Shown here: piece by piece, positions 1 to 8,090 of the stretch
Position numbering within the stretch: position 1 is the first letter of the stretch
Layout of the letters: each line of letters opens with the position of its first letter
Origin: Pseudonocardia sp. 73-21
GTDB lineage: Bacteria > Actinomycetota > Actinomycetes > Mycobacteriales > Pseudonocardiaceae
Assembly: GCF_001899645.1 (NCBI RefSeq)
Contig: NZ_MKVV01000044.1
Span: forward strand, 86,682 to 150,681
Reading direction: 5' to 3'
DNA: 64,000 bases
The notes under the pieces: model-generated
What the model saw: the letters and a program-made list of their open reading frames with translations, nothing else
Database searches by the model: none
Told to the model about the DNA's origin: nothing
Position numbers and translations under genes: made by a program

Positions 1-301
1 TGCGCTCCCCGGCGGTGTAGAGGACGTGGCGCAGGAGGCCGTGGATGGCGTTGCCCGCCTCCGCCTCGGTGAGGGGCAGCTGCTGCGGGCCGCCGTTCCA
101 CGTCCAGCGGCCGTGGGCGGTGCGGTTGGGCCACGGGACGAGGACGGCGCCCGCCCCGCGCGGGGGCCGGGCGTCCTCGTCGTAGGTCTCGACGTAGTGC
201 CGACCGGCGCGGGTCAGCGACCGCAGTCCGGCCCCCACCTCGGTGACGACGGCCCGGGTGTCCCCGGAGACGATCTCGAACTGCTCGCCCGTCGGGGGCA
301 T
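1..301 (-). CDS. Aldose 1-epimerase (galactose mutarotase family), C-terminus outside window
   Basis: Reading leftwards from ATG at 301, the frame stays open to the window edge and gives about 100 residues. The N-terminal half of an aldose 1-epimerase is recognisable: an early strand with VVTEVGAGLRSL, then VLVPWPNR, then NAIHGLLRH. The family interconverts alpha and beta anomers of hexoses in the cytoplasm. The catalytic His and Glu of the C-terminal half lie beyond the window, so activity cannot be judged. An in-frame GTG at 313 is an alternative start. The gene lies just downstream of the esterase on the same strand. Confidence 0.75.
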   Translation of the reverse strand, partial: MPPTGEQFEIVSGDTRAVVTEVGAGLRSLTRAGRHYVETYDEDARPPRGAGAVLVPWPNRTAHGRWTWNGGPQQLPLTEAEAGNAIHGLLRHVLYTAGER

Positions 302-324
302 GGGTACGCGCACGGTGGGTGAGA

Positions 325-1671
325 CTACGACGCCCCCGGGGCGGCGGGGGCGAGCAGGCCGGTGCGCGCCGCGATCCACGGCAGGACCCGTCCGAGCTCG
401 TCGGACGCCATGCTCCAGGAGTGCCCGCCGGGCGGCTCGTCGAGCGCGACGGCCATGCCGGCCGCCCGCAGGGCCGTCGTGACCTGCTCGTCCTGCGGGC
501 GGAAATCGGGGTCGTCGCGCCCGACGGCGAGGATCCCGGCACTGCGCGGGAAGCGGGTGTGCCGCAGCTCGTCGAGCGGGTCGACGCGGTCGAACGCGGC
601 CTCGTCGCCCCCGAACGCGTCACCGACCGTCTGTGCGCGGTCCCCCAGCGACGGTTCGGACTGGCCGGAGATGTCGACGAACGTCGGGTAGACGTCGGGC
701 CTGCGCACCGCGAGCTGCAGCGCGCAGGTGCCGCCGAAGGAGAACCCGCCGATGGCGAGCGGGCCCGGGGCCACCTGCAGGTGGGCGGCCACCCATTCGG
801 GCACGTCGTCGGCGAGGTAGGTCTCGGCGGCGCCCAGCCGGGAGTCGACGCACAGCGGGTTGCCGAACGGCGAGCCGGTGGCGTCGGGGATCACGACCAC
901 CGGTGCGAGGCCGTCGTGGGCGGCCGCGAACGTGTCGACGACGTCGGCCAGCTTCCCGGCGAGCAGCCAGTCCTCCGGGCCGCCGGGCTGGCCCGGCACC
1001 AGCACCAGCACGGGCAGCTGCGCCCGGCGCGTGCCGAGGTAGGCGGGCGGGAGGTAGAGCCACGCGGCGCGCGACGGGAAGTGCGAGCGGCGGCCGGGGA
1101 TGTCGACGTGGCTGATCCGGCCGGTGTGCGGCATGCCCTGCGGGGAGTGCCAGATCCGCGCCAGCGGCACGCCGGGCGGGGCCACCACCAGCGGCTCGGT
1201 CCGGGTGAGCGTCGCGAAGTCGATCTCGTTGTGGGCGGGGATGCCGAGCGCCGTGGCGAGCGTCGGGCGGTAGCCGTAGAACGCGTTGGCCTTGACCGCG
1301 CAGGTCGCGATCACCGCGACCAGCGCCACGAGGGCCGCCACCCGCCGCCACCGGACCTCGTCGCGGCGCGCCCACGCCAGCGCCGCACCGGCACCGGCCA
1401 CCGCGATCCAGGTGAGCATCCGCAGCGGCAGCATGTCCGGGAACGGCCGCACGACCACGACGAACAGCTCGGCCAGCCCGGCGAGCCCCACCCCGACGGC
1501 GAGGGCGACCCAGAGCCGCCGCGTCCACCACGCGCGGTCGCGGCGCAGCAGCAGGTAGCCGGCTCCGAACGCGCCGACCACCGAGATCGTCGTCGGCAAC
1601 GGGCCGGCGATCAGCGGCGCGTCGAGCAGGGGCGAGGCGAACACGGGTCCTCCGGGGAGCGGCGGGCGCAC
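325..1671 (-). CDS. Membrane-anchored alpha/beta-hydrolase (esterase family)
   Basis: The 448-residue protein has four or so hydrophobic segments in the first 130 residues, then an extracytoplasmic alpha/beta-hydrolase domain. The nucleophile elbow GGFSFGG carries the serine, GRDDPDF supplies a likely acid, and GGHSW near the C-terminus the histidine, so the triad looks intact. The architecture matches actinobacterial putative esterases related to enterochelin esterase and the mycolyltransferase-like group. These act at or outside the membrane on unknown esters. Substrate cannot be inferred. It lies upstream of the epimerase on the same strand with a 23-bp gap. Confidence 0.75.
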   Translation of the reverse strand: MRPPLPGGPVFASPLLDAPLIAGPLPTTISVVGAFGAGYLLLRRDRAWWTRRLWVALAVGVGLAGLAELFVVVVRPFPDMLPLRMLTWIAVAGAGAALAWARRDEVRWRRVAALVALVAVIATCAVKANAFYGYRPTLATALGIPAHNEIDFATLTRTEPLVVAPPGVPLARIWHSPQGMPHTGRISHVDIPGRRSHFPSRAAWLYLPPAYLGTRRAQLPVLVLVPGQPGGPEDWLLAGKLADVVDTFAAAHDGLAPVVVIPDATGSPFGNPLCVDSRLGAAETYLADDVPEWVAAHLQVAPGPLAIGGFSFGGTCALQLAVRRPDVYPTFVDISGQSEPSLGDRAQTVGDAFGGDEAAFDRVDPLDELRHTRFPRSAGILAVGRDDPDFRPQDEQVTTALRAAGMAVALDEPPGGHSWSMASDELGRVLPWIAARTGLLAPAAPGAS

Positions 1672-1678
1672 CGGAAGA

Positions 1679-2068
1679 CTAGGACCGGTCGGGCCCCCGT
1701 CCGACGGGAGGTGCCCAGCCGGGGCGCGGAACCAGACAGAAGGGATGACCTGCCGGATCGGCGAAGACGTGGTCCCCCGGCAGCGGCCGGGCCCCGAGGG
1801 CGAGCACCGCGGACGCGGCGGCGGCCTGGTCGTCGACCATCACGTCGAGGTGCACCTGCTGCGGGCGGGCCGGATCGGGCCAGGCGGGCGGCACGTGGTC
1901 GGGGGCGAGCTGGAAGGCCAGGCCGGACGTCGTCGCGTCGCGGGCCACCACCACCCAGCCGGCGCTGCGGAAGGTGACCGGCAGCCCGAGCAACCCCGAC
2001 CAGAATGCCGCGAGCCCCGCCGGGTCCGCGCAGTCGATCACCGTGTGGTGGAGTCGCCCGATCGCCAT
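1679..2068 (-). CDS. VOC (glyoxalase/bleomycin-resistance fold) protein
   Basis: A 129-residue single-domain protein starting at MAIGRLHHTVIDCADP. It has the two-repeat VOC pattern: the first half starts LHHTVIDCADPAGLAAFWSGLLGL, and the second has QVHLDVMVDDQAAAASAVLALGA then DPAGHPFCLVP. The family is metal-binding and covers glyoxalases, dioxygenases and antibiotic-binding proteins, so no specific reaction can be assigned. The frame stays open far upstream, but those residues lie antisense to surE and are low-complexity, so the start at 2068 is preferred. Divergent from surE. Confidence 0.75.
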   Translation of the reverse strand: MAIGRLHHTVIDCADPAGLAAFWSGLLGLPVTFRSAGWVVVARDATTSGLAFQLAPDHVPPAWPDPARPQQVHLDVMVDDQAAAASAVLALGARPLPGDHVFADPAGHPFCLVPRPGWAPPVGRGPDRS

Positions 2069-2107
2069 ACGTGACGGTCGCCCCACCGACGGGCGCCGCG
2101 CAAGACC

Positions 2108-2113
2108 TACGGT
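2108..2113 (+). promoter_or_regulatory. Leaderless -10 box (TACGGT) of surE
   Basis: TACGGT fits the actinobacterial TAnnnT -10 consensus and stands 6 nt before the GTG start of surE, with no Shine-Dalgarno between. This suggests a leaderless transcript. No convincing -35 is visible. Confidence 0.45.
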
Positions 2114-2119
2114 GGAGGC

Positions 2120-2914
2120 GTGTCCTCCTCCCGTCAGCTGCGTGCCCTGATCACCAACGACGACGGCATCGACTCCCCCGGGCTGTGGGCCCTGGCCGAG
2201 GGCGCGCGGGACGCCGGGTTCGACGTCGTCGTGGCCGCACCGCACGTCGACGCGAGCGGGGTGGGCGCCTCCGTCGTCTCCGTGCGCGAGGGCGGCCGCA
2301 CCCGTGTGCACCCCCGCGTGCTCCCCGGCCTGCCGGGCGTCCCGGCGTACGGCGTCGAGGGCCACCCGGCCTGGATCGTGCACGCGGCGGCCCGCGGCTG
2401 GCTCGACCCGCAGCCCGACGTGGTGCTCTCGGGCGCCAACCTCGGTTCCAACGTCGGACGGATGGTGCTGCACTCCGGCACGGTCGGCGCCGCGCTCACC
2501 GCGTCGCTCTACGGATTCCGCGCCCTCGCGGTGTCCCTCGACACGGGTTGGGAGCCGCCCGAGACGCCGCACTGGGAGGCCGTGCGGCACGTGCTGCCCG
2601 CGGTGCTGGACCTGCTGCTGGCCGGCCCGGACGGCACCGTCCTGTCGCTGAACGTGCCGGACCTCCCCGTCGCCGAGCTCGGTGCGCTGCGCGAGGCGGA
2701 GCTGGCGCCGTTCGGAGCGGTGCAGATCCGCATGGAGCACCGCACCGGTGAGGACGGCGAGGCGCTGCACGCGACGCTGGCCGAGCGGGAGGACGGGCCG
2801 GCGCCGGGCACCGACATCGCCCTGCTCGCGGGCGGTCACCCGACACTCACGGCCCTGCAGTCGGTGGCGGCACGACCCGGCGTCCTCGATGACCTGCGCA
2901 TGTCACCTGTGTGA
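2120..2914 (+). CDS. surE: 5'/3'-nucleotidase SurE
   Basis: 264 residues, the usual SurE length. The N-terminal metal site is clear: ITNDDGIDSPG at residues 9-19 supplies the Asp-Asp pair, and SGANLGSNVG with HSGTVGAA around 106-125 supplies the metal-binding Asn and loop. The enzyme removes phosphate from nucleoside monophosphates and polyphosphates in the cytoplasm. The GTG start is fixed by the -10 box just upstream. The stop codon lies inside an inverted repeat (2901-2916). Confidence 0.9.
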   Translation: MSSSRQLRALITNDDGIDSPGLWALAEGARDAGFDVVVAAPHVDASGVGASVVSVREGGRTRVHPRVLPGLPGVPAYGVEGHPAWIVHAAARGWLDPQPDVVLSGANLGSNVGRMVLHSGTVGAALTASLYGFRALAVSLDTGWEPPETPHWEAVRHVLPAVLDLLLAGPDGTVLSLNVPDLPVAELGALREAELAPFGAVQIRMEHRTGEDGEALHATLAEREDGPAPGTDIALLAGGHPTLTALQSVAARPGVLDDLRMSPV

Positions 2915-2960
2915 CAGATGGTGTTCATGAGACCCCAGATGTGACGTGATCCGTGTCACA
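2901..2960. promoter_or_regulatory. Two inverted repeats of the TGTCAC/GTGACA type
   Basis: Site 1 (2901-2916) is a perfect palindrome, TGTCAC-CTGT-GTGACA, spanning the surE stop codon. Site 2 (2940-2960) has perfect arms TGTGAC and GTCACA separated by 9 bp and lies 15 bp before the next start codon. Two related palindromes in 60 bp suggest operators controlling the small gene at 2976. The half-site resembles TGTGA of CRP/FNR-type regulators, but the spacing differs from the usual TGTGA-N6-TCACA. Confidence 0.45.
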
Positions 2961-2975
2961 GGGCAGGATCTCACA

Positions 2976-3152
2976 ATGCGTGATGGAGATACCCGGGCCG
3001 ACTGGTCCACCCAGTTCGCCCGCACGGTGGCGGAAGAGATCAGGTCCGGAGTCCGGTCGGGCGCCCTGACCTGGGGCGAGGCCGACCAGCTCCTGGCCAG
3101 GCTGCGCGTGCTGGTGGACCAGGCGCTGGATCTCACACCGCAGTTCGGCTGA
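2976..3152 (+). CDS. Small hypothetical protein (58 aa)
   Basis: Starts at ATG 2976 behind an AGGATC stretch. An in-frame upstream GTG (2946) would place the start inside the second inverted repeat. The product is charged and mostly helical (AEEIRSGVRSGALTWGEADQLLARLRVLVDQAL), with no cysteines, signal peptide or membrane segment. Not recognised. It lies tail to tail with the next gene, 6 bp apart. Confidence 0.55.
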   Translation: MRDGDTRADWSTQFARTVAEEIRSGVRSGALTWGEADQLLARLRVLVDQALDLTPQFG

Positions 3153-3158
3153 CGACGG

Positions 3159-3596
3159 TCAGTGCTCGTCCGCGCCCGTCAGTTCGAGCTCGAGCCGGTC
3201 GGCCACGCCGACCACGAGCTGGAACGAGCGGTCGAAGCCGTCCAGCTCGGTGTCACCCAACGGGATCGAGTGGCGGAACAGCACAAGACCGTTCTCGGAG
3301 ACGACGCCGCCCGTGACCGGCTCGGCGGCCATCTCGAGCACCTTCACCAGGTCGATCTGGCCGACGCGGCCCACCGGTGAGGTGATCTGCGCCCACGGGT
3401 GCCCGTCCTCACCGGTGACGAGGCGGACCACGACCACCTGGGTGCGCTCACCGGTGGTGGGCAGGTTGAACCAGAGCTCGTTCTCGCGCTGGCGCATGAT
3501 CTCGTAGCGCACACGCACGAAGGACATCAGGTCGTCCCAGCCGGCCACGGCCACCTCCCGGTTCGGTCCCGGGACCGTACCGTGATGGGCGGTCAC
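3159..3596 (-). CDS. Conserved hypothetical protein, possibly YbjN/T3SS-chaperone-like fold
   Basis: 145 residues with alternating strands and helices. Features are an N-terminal helix (DDLMSFVRVRYEIMRQRENELWFNLP), a strand with TQVVVVRLVTGEDGHPWAQI, and a C-terminal helix ending VVGVADRLELELTG. The pattern recalls YbjN-type proteins of actinobacteria, but no signature residue proves it. Cytoplasmic; no signal or membrane segment. Downstream on the same strand lies the pseudogene. Confidence 0.6.
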   Translation of the reverse strand: MTAHHGTVPGPNREVAVAGWDDLMSFVRVRYEIMRQRENELWFNLPTTGERTQVVVVRLVTGEDGHPWAQITSPVGRVGQIDLVKVLEMAAEPVTGGVVSENGLVLFRHSIPLGDTELDGFDRSFQLVVGVADRLELELTGADEH

Positions 3597-3649
3597 GACA
3601 GCAACTGGTCGACGGGGGCCCGGTCGTCGGTGAGCACCGCCGGTTCGCG

Positions 3650-4111
3650 TCGTGGTCGATCACGTTGGGCACGTAGACGCCCGGGCGCAGCACGGGGTGC
3701 ACGTCGTCCGCGAACTCCGCAGTGGCCAGGTGCCACGGCACGGACCGCGACCCGAACGCGTCGCCCACCACCACGTCGGCCGACGCCGACGGCAGGCGGT
3801 CCAGGCTCGTGCGGGCGTCACCGATCCGGACGTCCAGGCCGGGGATGGTGTCGACGCCCAGCTCCCGGCGGCCCAGCTCCACCACGCCGGAGTCGACCTC
3901 CAGCACCGTCGCCGTGCTGCCCGGACGGGTCGCGGCCAGGTGGCGCGGCATGGTGAAGCCCACCGCCCACCGAGCGTCGCGCCCGCGGCGATGCCCGCGA
4001 GCGCGACGCCGATGACGGCGGTGGTGGACCGCAGCGTGAGCCCCACGTACGGCGCCACGAGCCGGGTCGCGGGGTCTCGACGACGAGGATCGCGGCGCCG
4101 CTGACGAGCAC
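3650..4111 (-). pseudogene. Remnant of a membrane-fused spermidine-synthase-like methyltransferase
   Basis: Three minus-strand frames together spell a decayed protein. About 4111-4075 gives LVSGAAILVVET, the start of the membrane domain. Another frame gives TRLVAPYVGLTLRSTTAVIGVALAGIAAG, its next helices. A third (3963-3650) gives the Rossmann part: FTMPRHLAATRPGS, TVLEVDSGVVELG, IGDARTSLDRL, DVVVGDAFGSRSVPWHL and GVYVPNVID. The linker between membrane and catalytic parts and the whole C-terminus are missing. At least two frameshifts and two deletions are needed to explain this, so it cannot make an active enzyme. Confidence 0.75.
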
Positions 4112-4185
4112 CCGATCCGGACGAACAGGGCATTCGCCCCGTTATCCTCCCGCGCCCGGCCCGAGGCCGCGCGATGCGGGCTCCG

Positions 4186-4806
4186 TCAGCCGCGGGCCTT
4201 CACCGTCGCGGTGCCGATCGGAATGCCCGCCTTGAACAGCGTCACGCCGAACGTCGAGTTCAGGGCCGCAGCCGCCTCCTTCGTGAGGGTGCCGTGCACG
4301 CCGCTGACCGTCAGCGACTTCCAGCCGCCCCTGATCGACACGCCGGAGGCGTCCAGGTTCAGCAGCGGCACGCGGGTCGTCGTCCCGCTCACGCGGGCGG
4401 TGAGCACGCCCTTGGTGGTGTCGATCGTGAAGTCCTGCACGCTCAGGGACTTCGTGCCGGCGCTGAACTTCAGGCCGCCGCGGTGGTAGATCACCCCGGC
4501 CGCGGTCTTGCGGTCCAGCGAGCCCCCGACGATCGGGAACGCGATGCCCTTGCCGGAGGCGTAGGCACCGGCGATCGGGGCGACCTCGACCCCGTTGGCC
4601 GTCAGGACACCCGCGGTACCGGCGTCCAGAACCAGGACGGTCCTACCGGACCTGACCTCCAGGACCCTCGAGTGCGGATGGTGGTGGGTGTGCTGGGCCG
4701 GCGTGGCGGCAGCGGGCGACGCCTGGGCGGGCGCGGTGAACGCGACACCGGCCGCGCCGACGGCGACCACCACGAGAGTGGCACGGAGAGCTCGACGGAT
4801 CCACAT
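4186..4806 (-). CDS. Secreted HtaA-domain-like protein
   Basis: 206 residues from ATG 4806, which follows a GAAGGGGA ribosome site. A Sec signal peptide is clear: MWIRRALR, a hydrophobic core and APAQA-SPAA. A short His-rich stretch (QHTHHHPH) follows. The mature part is beta-rich, with GGSLDRKTAAGVIYHRGGLKF, LSVQDFTIDTTKGVLTARVSG and VPLLNLDAS. This resembles the HtaA domain of haem-uptake and cell-surface proteins of corynebacteria. No LPXTG anchor or C-terminal membrane helix is present, so it is probably released. Haem binding is only inferred from family resemblance. Confidence 0.6.
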   Translation of the reverse strand: MWIRRALRATLVVVAVGAAGVAFTAPAQASPAAATPAQHTHHHPHSRVLEVRSGRTVLVLDAGTAGVLTANGVEVAPIAGAYASGKGIAFPIVGGSLDRKTAAGVIYHRGGLKFSAGTKSLSVQDFTIDTTKGVLTARVSGTTTRVPLLNLDASGVSIRGGWKSLTVSGVHGTLTKEAAAALNSTFGVTLFKAGIPIGTATVKARG

Positions 4807-4885
4807 GGTGACATCCCCTTCGATGGCGGCCACCCGAACGGGTGGCCTACCCGCTCTACCGGGGTAGTGGGCTCCGTGGATGCAG

Positions 4886-6022
4886 TTACCGCAGACCGAG
4901 TTGGCGGGCGATGAGCATCTTCTGCACCTCGCTCGTGCCCTCACCGATCTCGAGGATCTTCGCGTCGCGGTAGAAGCGGCCCACCGGGTACTCGTTCATG
5001 AAGCCGTAGCCGCCGAAGATCTGCGTGGCGTCGCGGGCGTTGTCCATCGCCGCATTCGACGACACGAGCTTCGCGATGGCCGCCTCCTTCTTGAACGGGG
5101 CACCCTTGAGCATCTTCGAGGCGGCCGCGTAGTAGGCCAGCCGCGCGGTGTGGGCGCGCGCCTCCATGTCGGCGATCTTGAACTGGATCGCCTGGTAGGA
5201 GCCGATGTGGTGGCCGAACGCCTCGCGCTCGTGGGCGTAGCGGACCGACTCGTCCACGCAGCCCTGCGCCAGGCCGACGCTCAGGGCGGCGATCGCGACG
5301 CGCCCCTCGTCGAGGATGGAGAGGAACTGCGCGTAGCCGCGGCCGCGCTCGCCGACGAGGTTGGCGGCGGGCACCCGCACGTCGTCGAAGAACAGCTCGT
5401 GGGTGTCGCTCGCGCACCAGCCGACCTTCGAGTACGGCTTCGCGACCCGGAACCCCGGCGTGCCGGACGGCACCATGATCGCCGAGATCTCACGGTCACC
5501 GGTCAGCGCGGTGACGGTGACGACGCTGGTGATGTCGGTGCCCGAGTTCGTGATGAACGCCTTGGAACCGTTGATCACCCACTCGTCGCCGTCGAGGCGG
5601 GCGGTGGTGCGGGTGGCGCCGGCGTCGGAGCCGCCCCCGGCCTCGGTGAGGCCGAACGCGCCGAGCTTCTCGCCCGCCGTGAGGGCGGGCAGCCACTCGG
5701 CCTTCTGCGCGTCGGTGCCGAAGCGGTAGATCGGCATCGCGCCGAGCGAGACGCCGGCCTCGAGGGTGATCGCGACCGACGAGTCGACGCGGGCGAGCTC
5801 CTCCAGCGCGAGGCACAGGGCGAAGTAGTCGCCGCCCATGCCGCCGTACTCCTCCGAGACGGGCAGGCCGAACAGCCCCATCGCACCCATCTTGGCGACG
5901 ATCTCGTAGGGGAACTCCTCGCGCTCGTACAGATCGCCGATGACGGGGGCGACCTCCTTGCGCGCGAAGTCCTCGACGGTGGCCCGCAGGGCCTCGTGCT
6001 CCTCGGTCAGATCAAGATCCAT
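4886..6022 (-). CDS. Acyl-CoA dehydrogenase (FadE19-like, branched-chain acyl-CoA)
   Basis: 378 residues, the standard length for flavin acyl-CoA dehydrogenases. The FAD region has [19 protein letters not shown] and NSGTDI. The C-terminal helix has [23 protein letters not shown], then [10 protein letters not shown], whose Glu is at the classical catalytic-base position. Isovaleryl-CoA dehydrogenases lack a Glu there, so a 2-methyl-branched or short-chain acyl-CoA substrate is more likely. It overlaps the biotin carboxylase gene by 11 bp and is the last gene of the operon, as fadE19 is in M. tuberculosis. Confidence 0.88.
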   Translation of the reverse strand: MDLDLTEEHEALRATVEDFARKEVAPVIGDLYEREEFPYEIVAKMGAMGLFGLPVSEEYGGMGGDYFALCLALEELARVDSSVAITLEAGVSLGAMPIYRFGTDAQKAEWLPALTAGEKLGAFGLTEAGGGSDAGATRTTARLDGDEWVINGSKAFITNSGTDITSVVTVTALTGDREISAIMVPSGTPGFRVAKPYSKVGWCASDTHELFFDDVRVPAANLVGERGRGYAQFLSILDEGRVAIAALSVGLAQGCVDESVRYAHEREAFGHHIGSYQAIQFKIADMEARAHTARLAYYAAASKMLKGAPFKKEAAIAKLVSSNAAMDNARDATQIFGGYGFMNEYPVGRFYRDAKILEIGEGTSEVQKMLIARQLGLR

Positions 6023-7994
6023 TGCCGTCTCCCTCGACGATCAGCAGCACGGCGTCCCGGGCGACGGTGGAGCCCGCCCGGGCGCGGAGTTGGCGCACCA
6101 CCCCGTCGACGGGCGCGGTGAGCACGTGTTCCATCTTCATGGCCTCGACCACGACCAGCCGGTCCCCGGCGGAGACCCGCTGTCCTTCGGTGACCTCGAC
6201 GACCGTGACGGTGCCGGGCATCGGCGAGACCACGGGACCGCCGGCCCCGGCCTCGACCGCGGCCTCCTCCGGCCCCTGCTCGCGCACGGCCCACGCGTGC
6301 CCGTCGCGCCCGATCCAGAGCGTGGCCCCGTCCCGGACGACGACGTAGGAGCGGGCCACCCCATCCACCTGTGCGCGGAAATCGGTGCCCTGGCCCGGAT
6401 ATCCGCGCACGAGCACCGGAGGCCCGCCGGGGCCGACGGTGCACTCCGCCGCCGAGGCACGCCCCCGGACCGACACGTCGACGGCGTCGCCCCCGGCGAC
6501 GACGAGCGTCCAGGTGGTCCAGGACGGTTCCCCGACCCGCCAGCCCCCGGGGATGTCGAACGGGTCGACGACGGCGCCGGCGGGCTCCAGCGCGGCCAGC
6601 GCGTGCACGGCGGCGACGGGGAGGACATCGTCGGGGAGCTCCGCGGACGTCCAGTCGTCGACGCGACGGCCGACGAGTCCGGTGTCCAGGCGCCCGGCCC
6701 GGACGTCGGTGTCGGCGAGCAGGGCGCGCAGGAAGCCGATGTTGGTGCCCAGCCCCAGCAGCACGGTGTCGCCCAGCGCGGCGTCGAGGCGCCGGATGGC
6801 CTCGGCCCGGTCGGCCCCGTGGGCGATGATCTTGGCGAGCATCGGGTCGTAGTCCGAGCCCACCGTGCCGCCCGCGACCACCCCGGAGTCGACGCGGACG
6901 CCATTCGGGAGCTCCAGCGCGAGGATCCGCCCGCCCGTGGGCAGGAAGCCGGCCGCGGGATCCTCGGCGTAGACGCGCACCTCGACGGCGTGCCCGGTGA
7001 GCGTGACGTCGTCCTGGGTGATCGGCAGCGGCTCCCCCGCGGCCACCCGCAGCTGCATCTCGACCAGGTCGAGTCCGGTGACCATCTCCGTGACGGGGTG
7101 CTCCACCTGCAGGCGGGTGTTCATCTCCATGAAGAAGAACTGGTCAGGATCGTCGGCGCCGACGATGAACTCGACCGTGCCCGCACCGGTGTAGCCGCAG
7201 GCCCGCGCCGCCTCGCACGCGGCCGCGCCCATCGTCGCGCGCTGGGCGTCGGTGAGCAGGGGCGACGGCGCCTCCTCGACGATCTTCTGGTGCCGTCGCT
7301 GCAGGGAGCACTCGCGTTCACCGAGGTGGATGACGGTGCCGTGCTGGTCGGCCATGACCTGGATCTCGATGTGCCGTGGGGTGGTGACGAGCCGCTCGAC
7401 GAGCAGCGTGTCGTCGCCGAAGGAGCTGCGGGCCTCGCGGCGGGCCGTCGCGATCGACGCCGAGAGGTCCTCGGGGCGATGCACCTCGTGCATCCCCTTG
7501 CCGCCGCCACCCGCCGACGGCTTGAGCAGCACCGGGTAGCCCACCTGCTCCACGGCCAGGGCGAGCGCGGCGTCGTCGAGACCGGAGCCGTCGGAGCCGG
7601 GGACGACGGGTACCCCGGCCTTGGCGACGGTCTGCTTGGCGCGGATCTTGTCGCCCATCGCCTCGATCGCCGACGCGGGCGGCCCCACGAACGCGATGCC
7701 CGCCTCCTCGCAGGCGGCGGCGAAGGCGGTGTTCTCGCTCAGGAACCCGTAGCCCGGGTGGATCGCCTGCGCCCCGGTGGCCCGGGCGGCCGCGATGACG
7801 GCCGGGATCGAGAGGTAGCTCTCGGCGGCGGCCGCGGGCCCGATCCGGACGGCGACGTCGGCCAGCGCGACGTGCGGCGCGGACGCGTCGGCGTCGGAGA
7901 AGACGGCGACGGACCGGATCCCGAGCAGCCGGAGGGTGCGGATCACCCGCACGGCGATCTCGCCCCGGTTGGCGACGAGCACGGTGTCAAACAC
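6012..7994 (-). CDS. Acyl-CoA carboxylase alpha subunit (biotin carboxylase + BCCP)
   Basis: 660 residues from GTG 7994 behind GAGGGAG. Order: biotin carboxylase N domain ([19 protein letters not shown]), ATP-grasp with the glycine loop [14 protein letters not shown] and [14 protein letters not shown], a linker, then the biotinyl domain ending with EAMKMEHVL, whose Lys carries biotin. With the neighbouring carboxyltransferase it would form a 3-methylcrotonyl-CoA or related carboxylase, converting HCO3- and ATP to carboxybiotin. Position between carboxyltransferase and acyl-CoA dehydrogenase points to leucine/isoleucine breakdown. Confidence 0.9.
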   Translation of the reverse strand: MFDTVLVANRGEIAVRVIRTLRLLGIRSVAVFSDADASAPHVALADVAVRIGPAAAAESYLSIPAVIAAARATGAQAIHPGYGFLSENTAFAAACEEAGIAFVGPPASAIEAMGDKIRAKQTVAKAGVPVVPGSDGSGLDDAALALAVEQVGYPVLLKPSAGGGGKGMHEVHRPEDLSASIATARREARSSFGDDTLLVERLVTTPRHIEIQVMADQHGTVIHLGERECSLQRRHQKIVEEAPSPLLTDAQRATMGAAACEAARACGYTGAGTVEFIVGADDPDQFFFMEMNTRLQVEHPVTEMVTGLDLVEMQLRVAAGEPLPITQDDVTLTGHAVEVRVYAEDPAAGFLPTGGRILALELPNGVRVDSGVVAGGTVGSDYDPMLAKIIAHGADRAEAIRRLDAALGDTVLLGLGTNIGFLRALLADTDVRAGRLDTGLVGRRVDDWTSAELPDDVLPVAAVHALAALEPAGAVVDPFDIPGGWRVGEPSWTTWTLVVAGGDAVDVSVRGRASAAECTVGPGGPPVLVRGYPGQGTDFRAQVDGVARSYVVVRDGATLWIGRDGHAWAVREQGPEEAAVEAGAGGPVVSPMPGTVTVVEVTEGQRVSAGDRLVVVEAMKMEHVLTAPVDGVVRQLRARAGSTVARDAVLLIVEGDGNGS

Positions 7995-8015
7995 GCGGGA
8001 ACTCCCTCGAAACGA

Positions 8016-8068
8016 CCGACGAGCGGCACTGTCGTCGCACAGGTTCCGACGATCGTGCCGTTCGTCGG
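8016..8068. repeat. Long imperfect inverted repeat between the two carboxylase genes
   Basis: CCGACGAGCGGCAC (8016-8029) pairs with GTGCCGTTCGTCGG (8055-8068): 13 of 14 positions, the exception allowing a wobble pair, with a 25-nt loop. It fills the only gap in the operon (96 bp). It could be an operator, an attenuator or an mRNA-stabilising hairpin. No U-run follows it, so a terminator is unlikely. Confidence 0.4.
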
Positions 8069-8090
8069 GATTCGGGCAAGCGCATCGGGG

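Noticed and set aside
319..1977. 552-codon open frame on the plus strand
   Set aside because: It is antisense to the esterase and VOC genes, with Arg/Gly/Ala-rich low-complexity translation typical of high-GC shadow frames.
2069..2839. N-terminal extension of the VOC protein to 386 residues
   Set aside because: The added part is antisense to surE and lacks any fold; the VOC domain begins right at the ATG at 2068.
2940..2960. Canonical CRP/GlxR site
   Set aside because: The spacing between TGTGA and TCACA is 11 bp and not the usual 6, so only a generic operator is claimed.
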